DNA from: Daldinia sp. FL1419
Taxonomy: Eukaryota; Ascomycota; Sordariomycetes; Xylariales; Hypoxylaceae
DNA length: 64,000 nucleotides
Assembly: GCA_025201765.1 (NCBI GenBank)
Contig: MU623375.1
Location: forward strand, 62,001 to 126,000
Reading direction: 5' to 3'
Position numbers and translations under genes: made by a program. The notes under the pieces were generated by a model, which saw only the letters and a program-made list of their open reading frames with translations, did no database searches and was not told the DNA's origin. This document shows, one piece after another, positions 1-11,700 of this stretch; position 1 is the first letter of the stretch, and every line of letters starts with the position of its first letter.

Positions 1-633
1 AAAGGACAAAGTAAAGTTAGAAGCGTTTCTCGTCTTGAAACGCATGTGCAGTAAATGTATTGACTTGAGTTATTCTGTAAATCAAACGAGTTTCAAAGTA
101 GTCCCCTAAATCCCCTCTTCCCATGATGTCTAGATTTAGTCGTGAATGTGTCAATATTACGAATAAAGGCATGCCCGTCGTGGTTTGGTATCTCTAGTAT
201 TAAGCAATTACCCGCCCCGAAGGCCAGGTGAAGGTAAAACCCTGGCCTATTACTATTTGTTGTACAATATTCGATTGGTGATGACAGTAAAGATATCTTT
301 GCAAATATGCTTGCTGCGTCGCGCGTCTTAGATCGGTAATTCCGTAAGGCTAATTTAGTCGTGAAGGGGCGGCAGAGTTCCTCCTTTCTTCGTTATTTCT
401 GCCGAGTCGACAACATTTCATGACCAATCCCTAATTCACGGTCTCCGATAACAGGTTAACGTATTATAGCATTCGACGGCGCTGCCGAAATGTGTTCGTC
501 ATGTTGCCACCCTAGTCTTAGAGTGCCGGTGATGGTGGTATGCGCTTCTGGTTACTCTTTAACCCTGAAGCTGCTGCGGATAGATGGTGTCCCCAGCCCC
601 AGGAGCTGATACTCCTGGCGGGGACGCTGATTG
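1..633. other. Intergenic, left edge
   Basis: No coding signal was seen. The stretch lies 3' of the Myb-like gene on the minus strand and probably includes its 3' UTR. Confidence 0.5.
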
Positions 634-1942
634 CTATAAGTTTTCCTCCCCGACGTCTGGCACCTCTCCGGAAAGCTGCGCCGCCCGCTCTCGGCAAGCC
701 TGGGGAGTGAATCCGGGGCCAACTTTGTTGGAAACGAAGCGCCACTTCTCGTTTTCGTAGTCTTGAAGCGCTGTCCGAAGCTTTTGATCCTGTAGGTCCG
801 TTATTAACATCTGCATTCCGAAGTCTCCTTAAATTATGCAAGTTAGATTGAACGGAACTTACTGTCTCGTCTGTCCATTGGGTCGTCTTTGCTTTAAGCT
901 TCGTACAATACCTGACTTGAAGCGTACCTGAAGAACGCCCGGGGAAGAAGTCTGCAATCTGCTTCCACGTCAAGCTTTTGTTTTCCTTCAAATCGATAAG
1001 CAGTGCGTCATCTTCGGGCGTAAATTTTAGCTTCGGTCCTCTTGGTCTCGGGGCCGGCGGCGGCATCCCGGCTTGTCCTACTACGCTTGGAGCGCCACCC
1101 CCAGCGGCCCCCATGCTTCCATCGCCTTCGCGCCTCATCATTTTCGAGGGCGGTCCTTGATCCGGTAAGCGATGATGATGGTGAGTTGGCGCCGAACCGG
1201 CAGCCTGCGCATATGCGGCACCCATAGATTGCTGCATACTATCGAGTTCTCCTGATTCAAGTTCAGACATGCCGCCGGATAAGTCAAGGTCGTCTGGACG
1301 GCTCCGTTTCGTCCCAGCGCTGTGCGCCTGCGTAGGCGCCATAGAAGGGTATAGCGGTGGACCAACTACGGCGTGAGGCGACTGCGTTGGTCCGTAGTGT
1401 GAAGGCTGGTGAGCCATATGGCGAGCGGCCGGATGGCCACCGAGATGCGCCGGATCCATCAGGATCGGATGGTGATGGGCGGGGTGATGCTGCGACATGG
1501 TGTGGTGAGAGTGCGACTGCGCTGGCTCATGTAAGCTCCCGTGTCCCGCGTGCTGCATTGGATTTCCTCTGTGATGATGTGTGTCGTATGCGTGTTGAGA
1601 CTGGCTCTGCTCGCCCGGATGCGACTCTTGTGGGGAGTAATCGACATTGTAGTCCGGCCCTACTCGATAGTTGCCCGCCAGTGTGCCGTCGATACATGGG
1701 TTCCGCCAGAGCGAACCGCTCTGGACGGTCGCCGGAGTCTGTATAGAAAGAATTTGATGGACTGGAGCCCCTCGGGGCTGCTGGTGTGCGGGTGGTTGTG
1801 AGTTGGGAGTGCGAGTCTCGCGCGTGGGATCGATGATGATGCCCGTCCTGTCGGATTGGGGATGAATGATTAGTAGGCTGAGCACTTACTTGCCCAGCAG
1901 CCGAGTACATATGCTGGTGCAGTGGTAGTAGTCGTCGCTGAG
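634..1942 (-). CDS. Myb/SANT-domain DNA-binding protein, 5' end unresolved
   Basis: Likely a nuclear Myb-like regulator. The visible exons are 863-1847 and 634-810, joined across a 52-bp intron (811-862, GTAAGT...CAG). An upstream exon ends at 1889 and is followed by a 42-bp intron (1848-1889) with a clear CTAAT branch motif. The protein has a His/Gln/Pro-rich low-complexity N-terminal half, then an acidic segment. The C-terminal SANT repeat 1 has Trp in 'LTWKQIADFFPGRSSG'. Repeat 2 spans the last intron ('NEKWRFVSNKVG' with 'TPQACRERAAQL'). Reading upstream of 1889 in the correct frame gives a plausible exon to about 1942 (CTCAG acceptor). It has no ATG before an in-frame stop, so at least one further 5' exon is missing from this model. 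The ATG at 1910 lies in a frame that does not splice into the Myb frame. The family target is unknown. Confidence 0.75.
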
Positions 1943-4307
1943 CTGAGCTTGGTCAGGTGCGGGATGTTGTAGGATTGTGTGGTGTTAAGGTAAGATCGTC
2001 TTGCAGGGCGGCGAATTCCCGTAAGCCAAAGAAATAAAAATCAAGTTCGGGGCAGCCCGCGTAGACTCTTTAACAACTCACTGGCACCTAAGCCTGGCCG
2101 AGAGGTATGGGGATCCGTCCTTTTTCTTGGATTCCTTAACAGGTCTATTATATGGTGACAAAATATCAAAGTGGAAAATGAACAGCAGCGGGCAAGGGAT
2201 GCATTATATCGTCTGATCTTCTTTTCTCGTTTCTGTCCAGGCAGGGACGAGCTAGGGGACGACCCGCAAGTACTTTGACAACCTGGAACTACTTCTCTTT
2301 TTTCATCCACAGGTTAAAGCACTTGACCTGATTTGCCATGTGCGAGACAAGTATCGTTCCTGAACGGGTGTGGAGATTCGGTTACCTCGCCCGGCGATGA
2401 CAGTAGCATAATTTGGTGATCTTATGCCATGGTCAGCTTGCCGGATATAGAAGATACCCCAGCCGGAGGTTATGATGCAACTGGGGCAACGATAAACCCA
2501 CAACGGGTGAGGTACTCGGACACTGACAGGGTGAGAAAGTACCAGTTGTCTCTTGTGACCCTGGTCAAGCTCTTCCCCAAATAAGATTGCCAAAGGTCTA
2601 AGTAATTCCAAAGAGAGGAACGTCTGGAAAACGCATAGAAGCTTACAAAACGAGACGGCCGAATAGAGAAATGAAAAGCTGAAACGGGCCCTACTACCAC
2701 GCAGTTGGGCAGTGTCCGTAGAAGCATGACAAGCGAATTATCGAGGTGGGCCGCACCCAGGCTCACGACAGAAAGGGCCCCTGTTCGACCTTTTTTTCAC
2801 ACAGGGAAGCCAAGGCAATGGGCAGTCCCCCGGAGGGTGAGAATGCCGGTTGACTGGATGTGCTGGATGTGTATGTACGTGTATTGGGTGGCGCGCCCAA
2901 GCTCGGCTGCTAGGGCAGTTAGAAAGGAATGGGTCACTCTCTCCCTCGTCCGCTTGGAGGGGGATATATTGGAACTGGGGTGGGCTATAATAAGAATTAA
3001 GAGAGCTCTGATCCCTGACACGCCATAGGGCGAGTGAAATTGGTAAGGTAGCAAGTAGCCACAGAACGCGCTTGATAGATTGCCGAGTAAAAAACAAGGG
3101 AAAAATATGACACTAGAGCCACTAACGGTCGGTTTCCCAGGGTAATCTACACTACATAACAGCGCAGCAGGCGACCTGGAAGTAATGTAGTAACACACCC
3201 ATGTATACCGGGACCTGGGTTTTCTATGTCAGCAGATTTGTCGAGCTATCCCGCCATGCCGCCATGCTGCCATACTTGCCCATCTTTACCCATACTACTA
3301 TCCTGCTGGGACGTGTAAGGTGTAGGGATATGTAAGAGGTAGGGGTAAGGAGGGGGGGGGGAGGTTTAGGTAGAATGGAAATGGGAAAGAGAAACAACAG
3401 CGGCCAACAGAGATTAGCAGACTTACGTTTCGGGAGATAACTATAATGATGCTTGGATCACCCAAGCGGGAACGATGGGGACATGGAGATACTTGGCGGG
3501 ATAGCTAAGCAGGGTCATGTTGGACAACGATTCTCTCCTAGCCCTTGGCTCTTTCGACTGCGGCCCCGTGTAAAAGACCAAGGTACATGTCAAGTGACTT
3601 AGAAGTCGTCATCGTATCGTTAATCTAGAAAATGATACCTCGCCGAAAATGCTAGTTAGACCGTCCAGAGATTGGGGGTGAGTGGTCCCAATTCTCTGGA
3701 TTCCAGGTTCTAGGGCATCGTAATATTGCGCGATTCAATGCGATTGACGTGGGAGGTCCAATGGGCGGTGGAACCTCGAGGCTGGTTTAAAGCTGATTAG
3801 GCTGGTCAAAGCTAAGGTCGTTTTGTCATTTGCCATTTACCATTTGACAACGGTGTAGAGCTGAGGAACCGAAAAGAACCCTAGATGGACAGGAGCTTTT
3901 TTCTTTCTTTCTTTCTGATGGAGACTTCTCGCATGAACGAAACGCGTTTCAATATTTCCAAGCAATTAAAAGATCAATTATGCAATTTGACCATTATGTC
4001 GGCTTCTAGAAGAATGGAAATTGCTTCTAGGGCGTGACCAGGGGTGTTTCAGACGTCTGAGCCGCCCCGTCTAGTACTAGTTCGTACAGAGTTGCGACGT
4101 CGAATGAGTGCGCATAGATGGGAGTTTTACAATTGAAGACAAATAGAAGCAAAAGTGGAATCACAACTAAAGAGAGACGATGTTAAAAAAGGTTGTAACC
4201 TAGAGAAAAGCTGCAAGATCGGAAATTGCGAATGATCTGTGTATAGGCAGGTACGCAAAGCACGGAAAATACAGTTGGAAATAGAAAGTACAAAGTGTAG
4301 GGTTTAG

Positions 4308-4340
4308 CTACCTACCTACCTGCCTTGAGTAGGTAGGTAA
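4308..4340. repeat. TACCTA/TAGGTA inverted repeat
   Basis: Three TACC-type units are followed by a short spacer and TAGGTAGGTA, giving a perfect-looking hairpin-capable inverted repeat. It belongs to the same dispersed motif seen at many intergenic sites in the window. Confidence 0.7.
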
Positions 4341-5562
4341 GCATGTACAATGCATAATGCGTGGGTACCTACAATTATCTACTAAACCTTAGATACGCTA
4401 CGTAAAGTTCGGCCCTAATCCGAGGGTAAGGTACAAAACCATCCTCAACCGGGGCTATTATTAGAAATTCCCTACTATGTACTAGTGTATACCTATAGGT
4501 ATCCTACCTTCTAGGTACCTAGCTCTCAGCTCGATAGCTACCCATACCTTGCCTTCGTGCACGGGACGAAGAACAAATACCCTGGCGCTATCAAACATTT
4601 TTTGAATCGTTTTCTGTCTATCTGTTCTCTTGGAGATGCCTAGGAAGAAGAAGCAGGGCGAATGGAGATGAAGGTTTCCTGCGGTTTCTGAACGAATAGA
4701 AGCAAAACCCACCCCGTTTCCCCTTAACCCCCTGAAGAGTCGGGTCAACTTGTTCTTCCTCTACAACAACTACCGACGCGCATTACACATAAACGAGAAA
4801 GAAATAGAGCATTATCTCCATATTCGGGATAAAGCGCAAGCATTGGCCTGTTAATTATAGGATGCATTGTCAATTACGGTCCTCTCGGCCTTTCTTCTAG
4901 AAGCATTCTATTCGACGAGTCCCTGTCGTCTGTCGTCTTGTCTCGTCTGGTCTGGTTACCTAGTGCAGGTATTCACCCCCCCCATCCCCATCTAACCCCC
5001 TGCATCCGACCGCTTGGGTGGACCGCTGCGACCCATAGCATGTCCTGCTTTGCATGCACGCAAGGGACAATGCAGCCAATTTAAAGCTCTTCTGCCTGCT
5101 GTGTAGCGTCGCGTGGCTCGAGATAGCTTCAAAATCAAAGTAGATTTGCGTAGCTCATTGAATTTTTACGAGTGCGGCCTTGTCTTGGTTTATGCGTTAT
5201 CTCTCTCTTTTACCATAGCGTAATATTATTCATAGTGCTTCGTTTCTTTCTAAGCGCTTAGTCCGGACGGGAGCACATGTAGTAGCATAGTAGCATAGCA
5301 ATGTAAGTGGCATAAGAGCATTGTCGGTGAAGAATTATAGAGCATTGTTCATCAATGCTCTATCTTCTGACGCTCGCAAGTTACTACCGCCAACATCCGT
5401 GTCTCCTGATCTGCGCAAACCGGGTAGCTGGTCATCAGGATGAGAATCCTTTTACGGAATACACCTGTAAGTTTAGATGCTTTGTGGATGCCTGCAAATG
5501 TTAAATGCCAAATGCTTGTAAATTCTGGATGAGAGACAGACCCCAATCCACATTCGAATTAA

Positions 5563-5591
5563 TATATTTTTTTTTTTTTTTTTTTTTTTTT
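5563..5591. repeat. Poly-T homopolymer
   Basis: An uninterrupted T run of nearly 30 bases in non-coding DNA. It could be a slippage tract or the tail of an old retro-copied element. No element body was recognised next to it. Confidence 0.8.
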
Positions 5592-8500
5592 ACGGAGGTT
5601 GTATTTTTCTATTCTTGAGACGCGTGATGGATACTTGTTCTCCGTCTCCGTCTCCTTCATGTTTTGGACCGTTTCAAGCTCCACTTCCACATGGAGCTCC
5701 GTGTTATACCAAGAGACCCACTTTGTCTATACCGCTGGTTTACCGCTGCTTCTTTGGTTTAATCGGCCTTACAGCTGAAGTTCAATTGTGGTTAGAGGAG
5801 ATTGTATCGGACTGGCCGCAATTACACGGAGCATCGCTGGATATCTCAACAAAATTTAGTGTGCAGATGACTTGCATGACTTTTTGTTATTACTGCTACG
5901 TCGCATGCGCACGCGTATGCGGATACTGACAGATAAGTTGCCAATAATTATCAGTAAAGTGAATAGTATAGTTAATGCAGGTACGTATAACGTATATAAG
6001 TAAATTGGGTAGTTCTTTACTTGATCAATGCGATTATTATATATATATATATAATATAAGTATAACTCTGTGGTGTGGTATATCTTTCCCGTAACAATTG
6101 GGAACTTCCGTTTGTTCAAACTCGAATCGTGAATGGGTGAATGCCCGGTGAATGGTTATACAGCGTCAGGTCAGCCTCACTCCAGGTGGTTGCGTGCCGA
6201 ATAACCATGTCGATAATGCGCATCCCGCTGGGGAAACACACTCCTTGACAGGTACATGTGGGGATCACAGACCTTAACTGTTGTCGCGCTTGCTGCTGCT
6301 TGTTGCTTGCGCTTGCGCATGGACAGCGGGTACAAAACTACAAGGTACAAAAAGTACGGAATGACATTCGGTAGGGTACGCTAGGATGTCTTACAAGTTA
6401 CTAGGTATGTAGTACCTAGGATGTCTAGGATGTACAAAACACATAACCCTGATAGCCTGCATCGCTATCTTAGTAGCCCTGGACTAGAAAAATCTCCGCA
6501 ACGTTCAAAGACCCTCGTTCGCCCAGAGATCCGGTGGATATATTCCGTACTGGTACATGCGAGGCAGCACAAGGACGGCACCTACCTAAGACCTACATAC
6601 ACCAACTTTCCCCAGTTAGTTTAAGAGGTACATAACTACGACGCTGCAAAGTGGGCTTTGTTTTTTCACTTGATACTTTTGGTTCTGGCTCTGGTTCCAA
6701 TGTTCTTTCTGGCTGTTTACAAATAAGGAACTAGCTCGAAGCGGCAATAGATCAAATGTCCACATCGTAGTAATAAAGATCCGTTAAGGGGATCTAACCT
6801 GATCTACACGAGAGTCTAGGTAGTCACGCATGAACGCATAAAGAAGAGCAATTTGCTTTCTTATACCCTCTTCGCTCGATTTAGTATGCCCATCTCGGCG
6901 GCGCCATAACTTCGGCACTACGTGTTGCCCCAAGCTCCTTAAGCTTCTTTCTCAAACTGGCAGCTCTCATCTCAACTCTTCATCTCCATTGCGGCGAGAA
7001 CAAGACTAAATCTCCCCCAATCAGTTATTGATCTCCAATATAAACTCATCTCCAATTATGCATTTCGTCCCAAAGCCCTTTTAAATCCTTCCCCCTCCCC
7101 TGTAAAACTCACCCAACCTACCAACTTATTCAACCCCCCACTCAAATCTTTTTTTTTTCTCTTCTCTCTCTCTCTCCACCCCTTCCCGCCGATTACCTAT
7201 CAGGTATATGAGGTACTAACCCGTCCCATAGTATAAGTACATGCGCGTGCTCATCCAGCGCTAAGACGACGAGCCAGTTGCCAGGCTCGGAGAGCTTGCC
7301 TTGCCCACCTTGCCCACCTTGCTTTAGCTCTACATCGTCTTGCCTGTCAACCTGTCTTGCATACCTTGCTTTACGTACCTTGCTTGTCCAGCGCGGAGGA
7401 TTTAATGGTTCTCGCGATTACGGATTACGGGACGGCTGGGGATTATGAAATTCTATCCCGTCCCGCTTTTCGTTTTCCTGGAATTCTTAGGACTGCTAGC
7501 CTCTAGGACTGCGAGGACTGCTAGGACCGCCAAGTTGAGCAACTTCATAGGATTTTAGTTACATACCTCATTACGGGATTGGGCAGCGATCGAGACGAAC
7601 TTGGTCTTCTGCTCTTTGCTTCCCCCCCCTCTATTTCGCCGCCGAGGTTGCCTCCTCCCCGCTGTGTTCGCAAGCGCGGAAAGTTGGGGGCGAGATAGGT
7701 TAGCTTTCATGCGAAGTGCCTGCATACGGTAGTATATACTATTACATGTATGCGACCAACCGACCCTAGGGATAGCCCCTATGTAACCAACTTCCTGCGG
7801 CCTCTTTTTTAACCATTTTTCGCCGCATCTACATTCCCTATCCGGGTTTGGCTTGAGCTAATAACGTCGTCCATAAAAAAACCCCCCGAAAAATGTTGAA
7901 TAAAATAAAAAAATCAATAAAAAAATCATCAAATGACAATACGTATGATAACAGGTAGGCATAATACGCATATGACTATGTTAGTAGTTTAGACTCCGCA
8001 ACTCTCCACCCTTTAAGTCGGGTGCGCAATCCAGATCTATATGCTCGAGCGGGCAACCTGTCAAAATCGTACAGGCTATCAGCCTTGATCTCCACACCCG
8101 CCTCATTTGATAATTGACGGGCACGCACGAGCTCGGCGTAGTACATACTTGCCTGGGTTGGACCTGGGTAGCATTTAGCCCTCGCGGATTCTGGGATTCT
8201 GGGATTCTGGGATTCCGGGGAGGGGAATGGGGGGGCCCAAGCTTCCTCTAGACAAGATTATATCGTAATGCGGAATAAATGATGATCGCAAAAGTCACGC
8301 ACACGCACTCTCGGTTCCGACTCCATGGTTGTGGGGGTATTATCACATTCTCGTATACATAAGGTACTACGTATAATATGGAATGGGCTGTACCTATCTG
8401 ATGTTACAATGAGGTACGTACCAACTCGGCATAATACCTTGAAGGTAAGCAGATAGAAATAGCAAATATGAAATAAATAATAACATCAATGCTCTTGCGT

Positions 8501-8719
8501 CAGAGCTGAACCTTTATCCCTGATCTTCGTAATTCAATCCATTTTTTCTTTAAACGCCGTAAGAAAATACTAGCAAGTACACCACCACCAACTCGCCGAT
8601 TTGGAAATGCTATTGCAATCCATCATTTCATCTTATCCCCGTTCCTATTATCATCTCTCGTCCGTAGATGGCGATTTACTCTTTCCCTTCTAGAGCCTCT
8701 CTCAAAATGCCCCAGCTAA

Positions 8720-11700
8720 TTAAGCAAAGTTGTCGTTCCTGTCGACACCCGGGTCTTCCATCTCCGTGAAGTCGTGGAAGTGCTCGGGGCGGTGCTGATC
8801 GTTATAGAACGGCAGTGGCGTATCGAGCTTCACGTGTACGGGCTTTTTCTCCAAACCGATGAAGTTGCTGCCCATGAAATTGTAATTCCATTTGCCATCC
8901 TCCGGAACTAAAAAGAACCCTTTGTATCGCGGGCTGAGCAGAAGTTTGCGTTTGACTCCCATAGAAGTTGTGAATCCGGCCGGCGAGTCGCTACCGAGGT
9001 CCTTATTTTCGGCACCCCATCGGTATCCTGCGGGGGTCAGAGCCCAAGCAGATAGGGAGACGGAGCCGGGCGTGAAGGATACGTCAATCGTCACTGTCTT
9101 TTCCTTGTCCCACACTGGATGTCGGTCTAGGTTTTGGGCATGCATTGTAACGTCAACCGCAGACATGTACGGAAGTTCATTGCCGGCCATCGTATGAATC
9201 ACACCGAGAGGTTCCATATTCGAGAGATATTCGTGCTGCGGCAATTGATGAGGAGTCTGGGTGTAGCGCAGATTGCCTATCTGAGGAACCATAACAATAC
9301 AACGGATCTCCTTTACTTGATCATTATCCGGCGCGGAAATTCCATATAGGTATCCTGCGATTTGCACGCGGAGATCGGCAATAGTAATGAACTTCTTTAG
9401 AATGTTATTAGGCATGACATAGGTGATATCATCCAAATCGTTGTCAACCGATGAAACGTAGATGTTATTGGCACGAGTTCGCAGGTTCGAGGTGGCAATG
9501 GCTCTGGTACGCCATTCCGTCTTGGATGAAAACTTCTCCTGCTCGAATCTTGATGTAGTAGTGACGATAAGCTCTTCACCATGGACGTTTTGAGTCTTTG
9601 TCGTAACAGCAGTGATTTGCTGCTGTTCCTGCTGCTGCTTCTCAATCTCCGCAGCCTGCTGCCGTTGCATGGATGGCGCAGATATTTCCATACCCAAGAT
9701 AATATCTCGGACTTCGCTGCTTGTCAAGCTGGAAACGTTGACATTGTTCTTTTTTCCGTAGTCATGCAGAATCAAATCTCGTAGCTGCGTTTCAACCTTG
9801 ATCCAATCCTCATCTGATAGCGTGGGCCAAATATGATGCACTTGGGTTATAACGGTCTTGTCGGGTCGTAAGATGAGTTTTGTCTTATCGGGGTTAACGT
9901 GAAGCGCACGGAGGATAAGGACTAGGCGAGAGAATGCCGTGTACGAAGAGATACTCTTGAGCCATTCATCGTAGAGGTTGAACAGAACCATCTGGGGTTC
10001 TGTAGCACGAAGAATCATATCGCCCAACTTCTCGACCTTCATCGCTGCTTGGAAGGGTAACTGTAATTCTGACGCCCGAATGGAGATGTTCGGGAAATCT
10101 AGTAGGTGAACTTCAAGAGGATCTAGCAGACCTTTGCGGGTAACGATAAGCTCCTTGGGCTGTTCTTCTACTGGTAGCGATCGGATAAGAGCTGCGACTT
10201 CTTCGGCAGTCTTCCACTTCGCCAATTGACCGAGACGTTTCTGTCCAGCCCATACACTGGTGTGGATAATCTTCAGGAAAAGTTGTCCGGTTCGAGGATT
10301 GAAGATGAAAATTGCACCGTTAATAGGCTTGGTAGTCAAGTTGCCTTCAAAGGTCTTGTGGATGGTGACTCGGTATACGTTGGTATCATCGATGAAGAGT
10401 TTTGTCTGGTTACTGAACAATTCGGAGTAGTTCTGCGAGTTAAGGAACTCTTGGTTGCTCTCCGAAGCGTAAAGTTGGAGACCCTTCCTGATACGCTCAC
10501 GGAGAACGTAAAGTGCTGGGTTAGCCTTCATAATTTTAGCCATAGCCTGCTGCACCAAAACTTTTAAGCCTGGGAAGTATTGTCCATAAGCGGAGTAAAG
10601 ATTGTAAGCAAGATCAATACCAATCATTAGACCTGTTGCAGAGGGATAGATGCTCATACTATCCTGAGTGTAATCTAGATACTTCGCACGAGTATAACGT
10701 TCGATGTCGTGAGAGTCATAGTCACCATATCGAAGCTGGATATCGAGCCAGAATTTGTTTGTGGTAGTAGGCTCGATTATGTCTTTCGTATCGTGTAAAA
10801 GAGACGGGCGCGTAACATTCCATTTATTGCTGGCAAAGAGCAGAATATCGGCACAGGAGCTGTTCATCTTGTAGGACTTTCGAGGATGAATAGTCTCTTT
10901 TTGTACCGTCTCAATTCCTAAAGACTCTAACTCTTGATCAAACACTTGACAGAAGTCCATGACGACAGACTCGTGAATCTTTTGCCATAAATGAGCACGG
11001 AAGATCTGGATGAGGGAAATCTTCAAAGTGGGAATTTTGCCGTGTAAAAATATTCCAGTAAGATCAAGTTGGACCTGGAAACCGACATAGACGTTTGCTC
11101 TGTTGATGGTTGGCGACCACCAAAGCGTAAATCGACGGTTAGGGATCTGGTTTAGACCAGACCTCTGAGCGTTGGTCAACTTCTTGAACTTCATAGACTC
11201 CTCAAAACCACTGTTGTGAAGCACAAGATAGTCGTGTCGCAAATAAAGCTGATCTTTATCAACACGGAAACCCGCCCACTCAGTAGCCTCTGCTTCAAGA
11301 ACAATATCTTTGACAGCAAAAGTGTGAGATTGGCGCATGGACTGCGTGGTTCCTATCTTACGCAATAGAAGGCACGGAATCTCGTTTAGATTTCCGGATA
11401 TTTCAGCAATCAATTGAGAATATCGTTGCTTGGTCAAAACGCTAAGCCCTAACGAGCGTGCAAGGGCAACAGTATCCCAGAACTGAGTTGACTTGGTAGT
11501 ATCGTCGTGGCCAAAACCAAGCACGTTCTCAGGAGATATGTACCAGCCATTGGTGTCGAGTAAACCACCAAGAATAGCCAAACGAATGGATCGCGAATTT
11601 GTCATGAATGACGACGGAATACGTCCTTGGTCAATATCAAGTTTGTGTAGGGCTTGAAGAAGCCCACCGATACTTGAGGCATCTTTAGTCTCATGAACAA

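Larger units (their letters stand above)
1960..8719. other. Long gene-poor region
   Basis: About 6.7 kb without a convincing gene. It holds scattered random ORFs (up to about 130 codons) and a G-run with a purine tract at 3350-3400. A TACCTA inverted repeat lies at 4308-4340, a long poly-T run at 5563-5591 and an AT microsatellite near 6037-6056. CT-rich promoter-like tracts occur at 6950-7180. Imperfect CCTTGC repeats lie at 7285-7390, and about four tandem GATTCTGG units at 8180-8215. It may contain missing 5' exons of the Myb-like gene, long untranslated leaders, or non-coding RNA. Confidence 0.6.

Noticed and set aside
1527..1910. Start codon at 1910 and the 127-codon minus frame following it as the Myb gene N-terminus
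   Set aside because: The splice at 1848-1889, supported by a CTAAT branch motif, puts this ATG out of frame with the Myb domain.
2303..3198. Several overlapping minus-strand ORFs of about 100-130 codons
   Set aside because: No family features, conflicting frames and no consistent splice signals; they look like chance ORFs.
5615..5929. 104-codon plus-strand ORF next to the poly-T tract
   Set aside because: Composition and lack of motifs suggest chance; no splice or promoter support.
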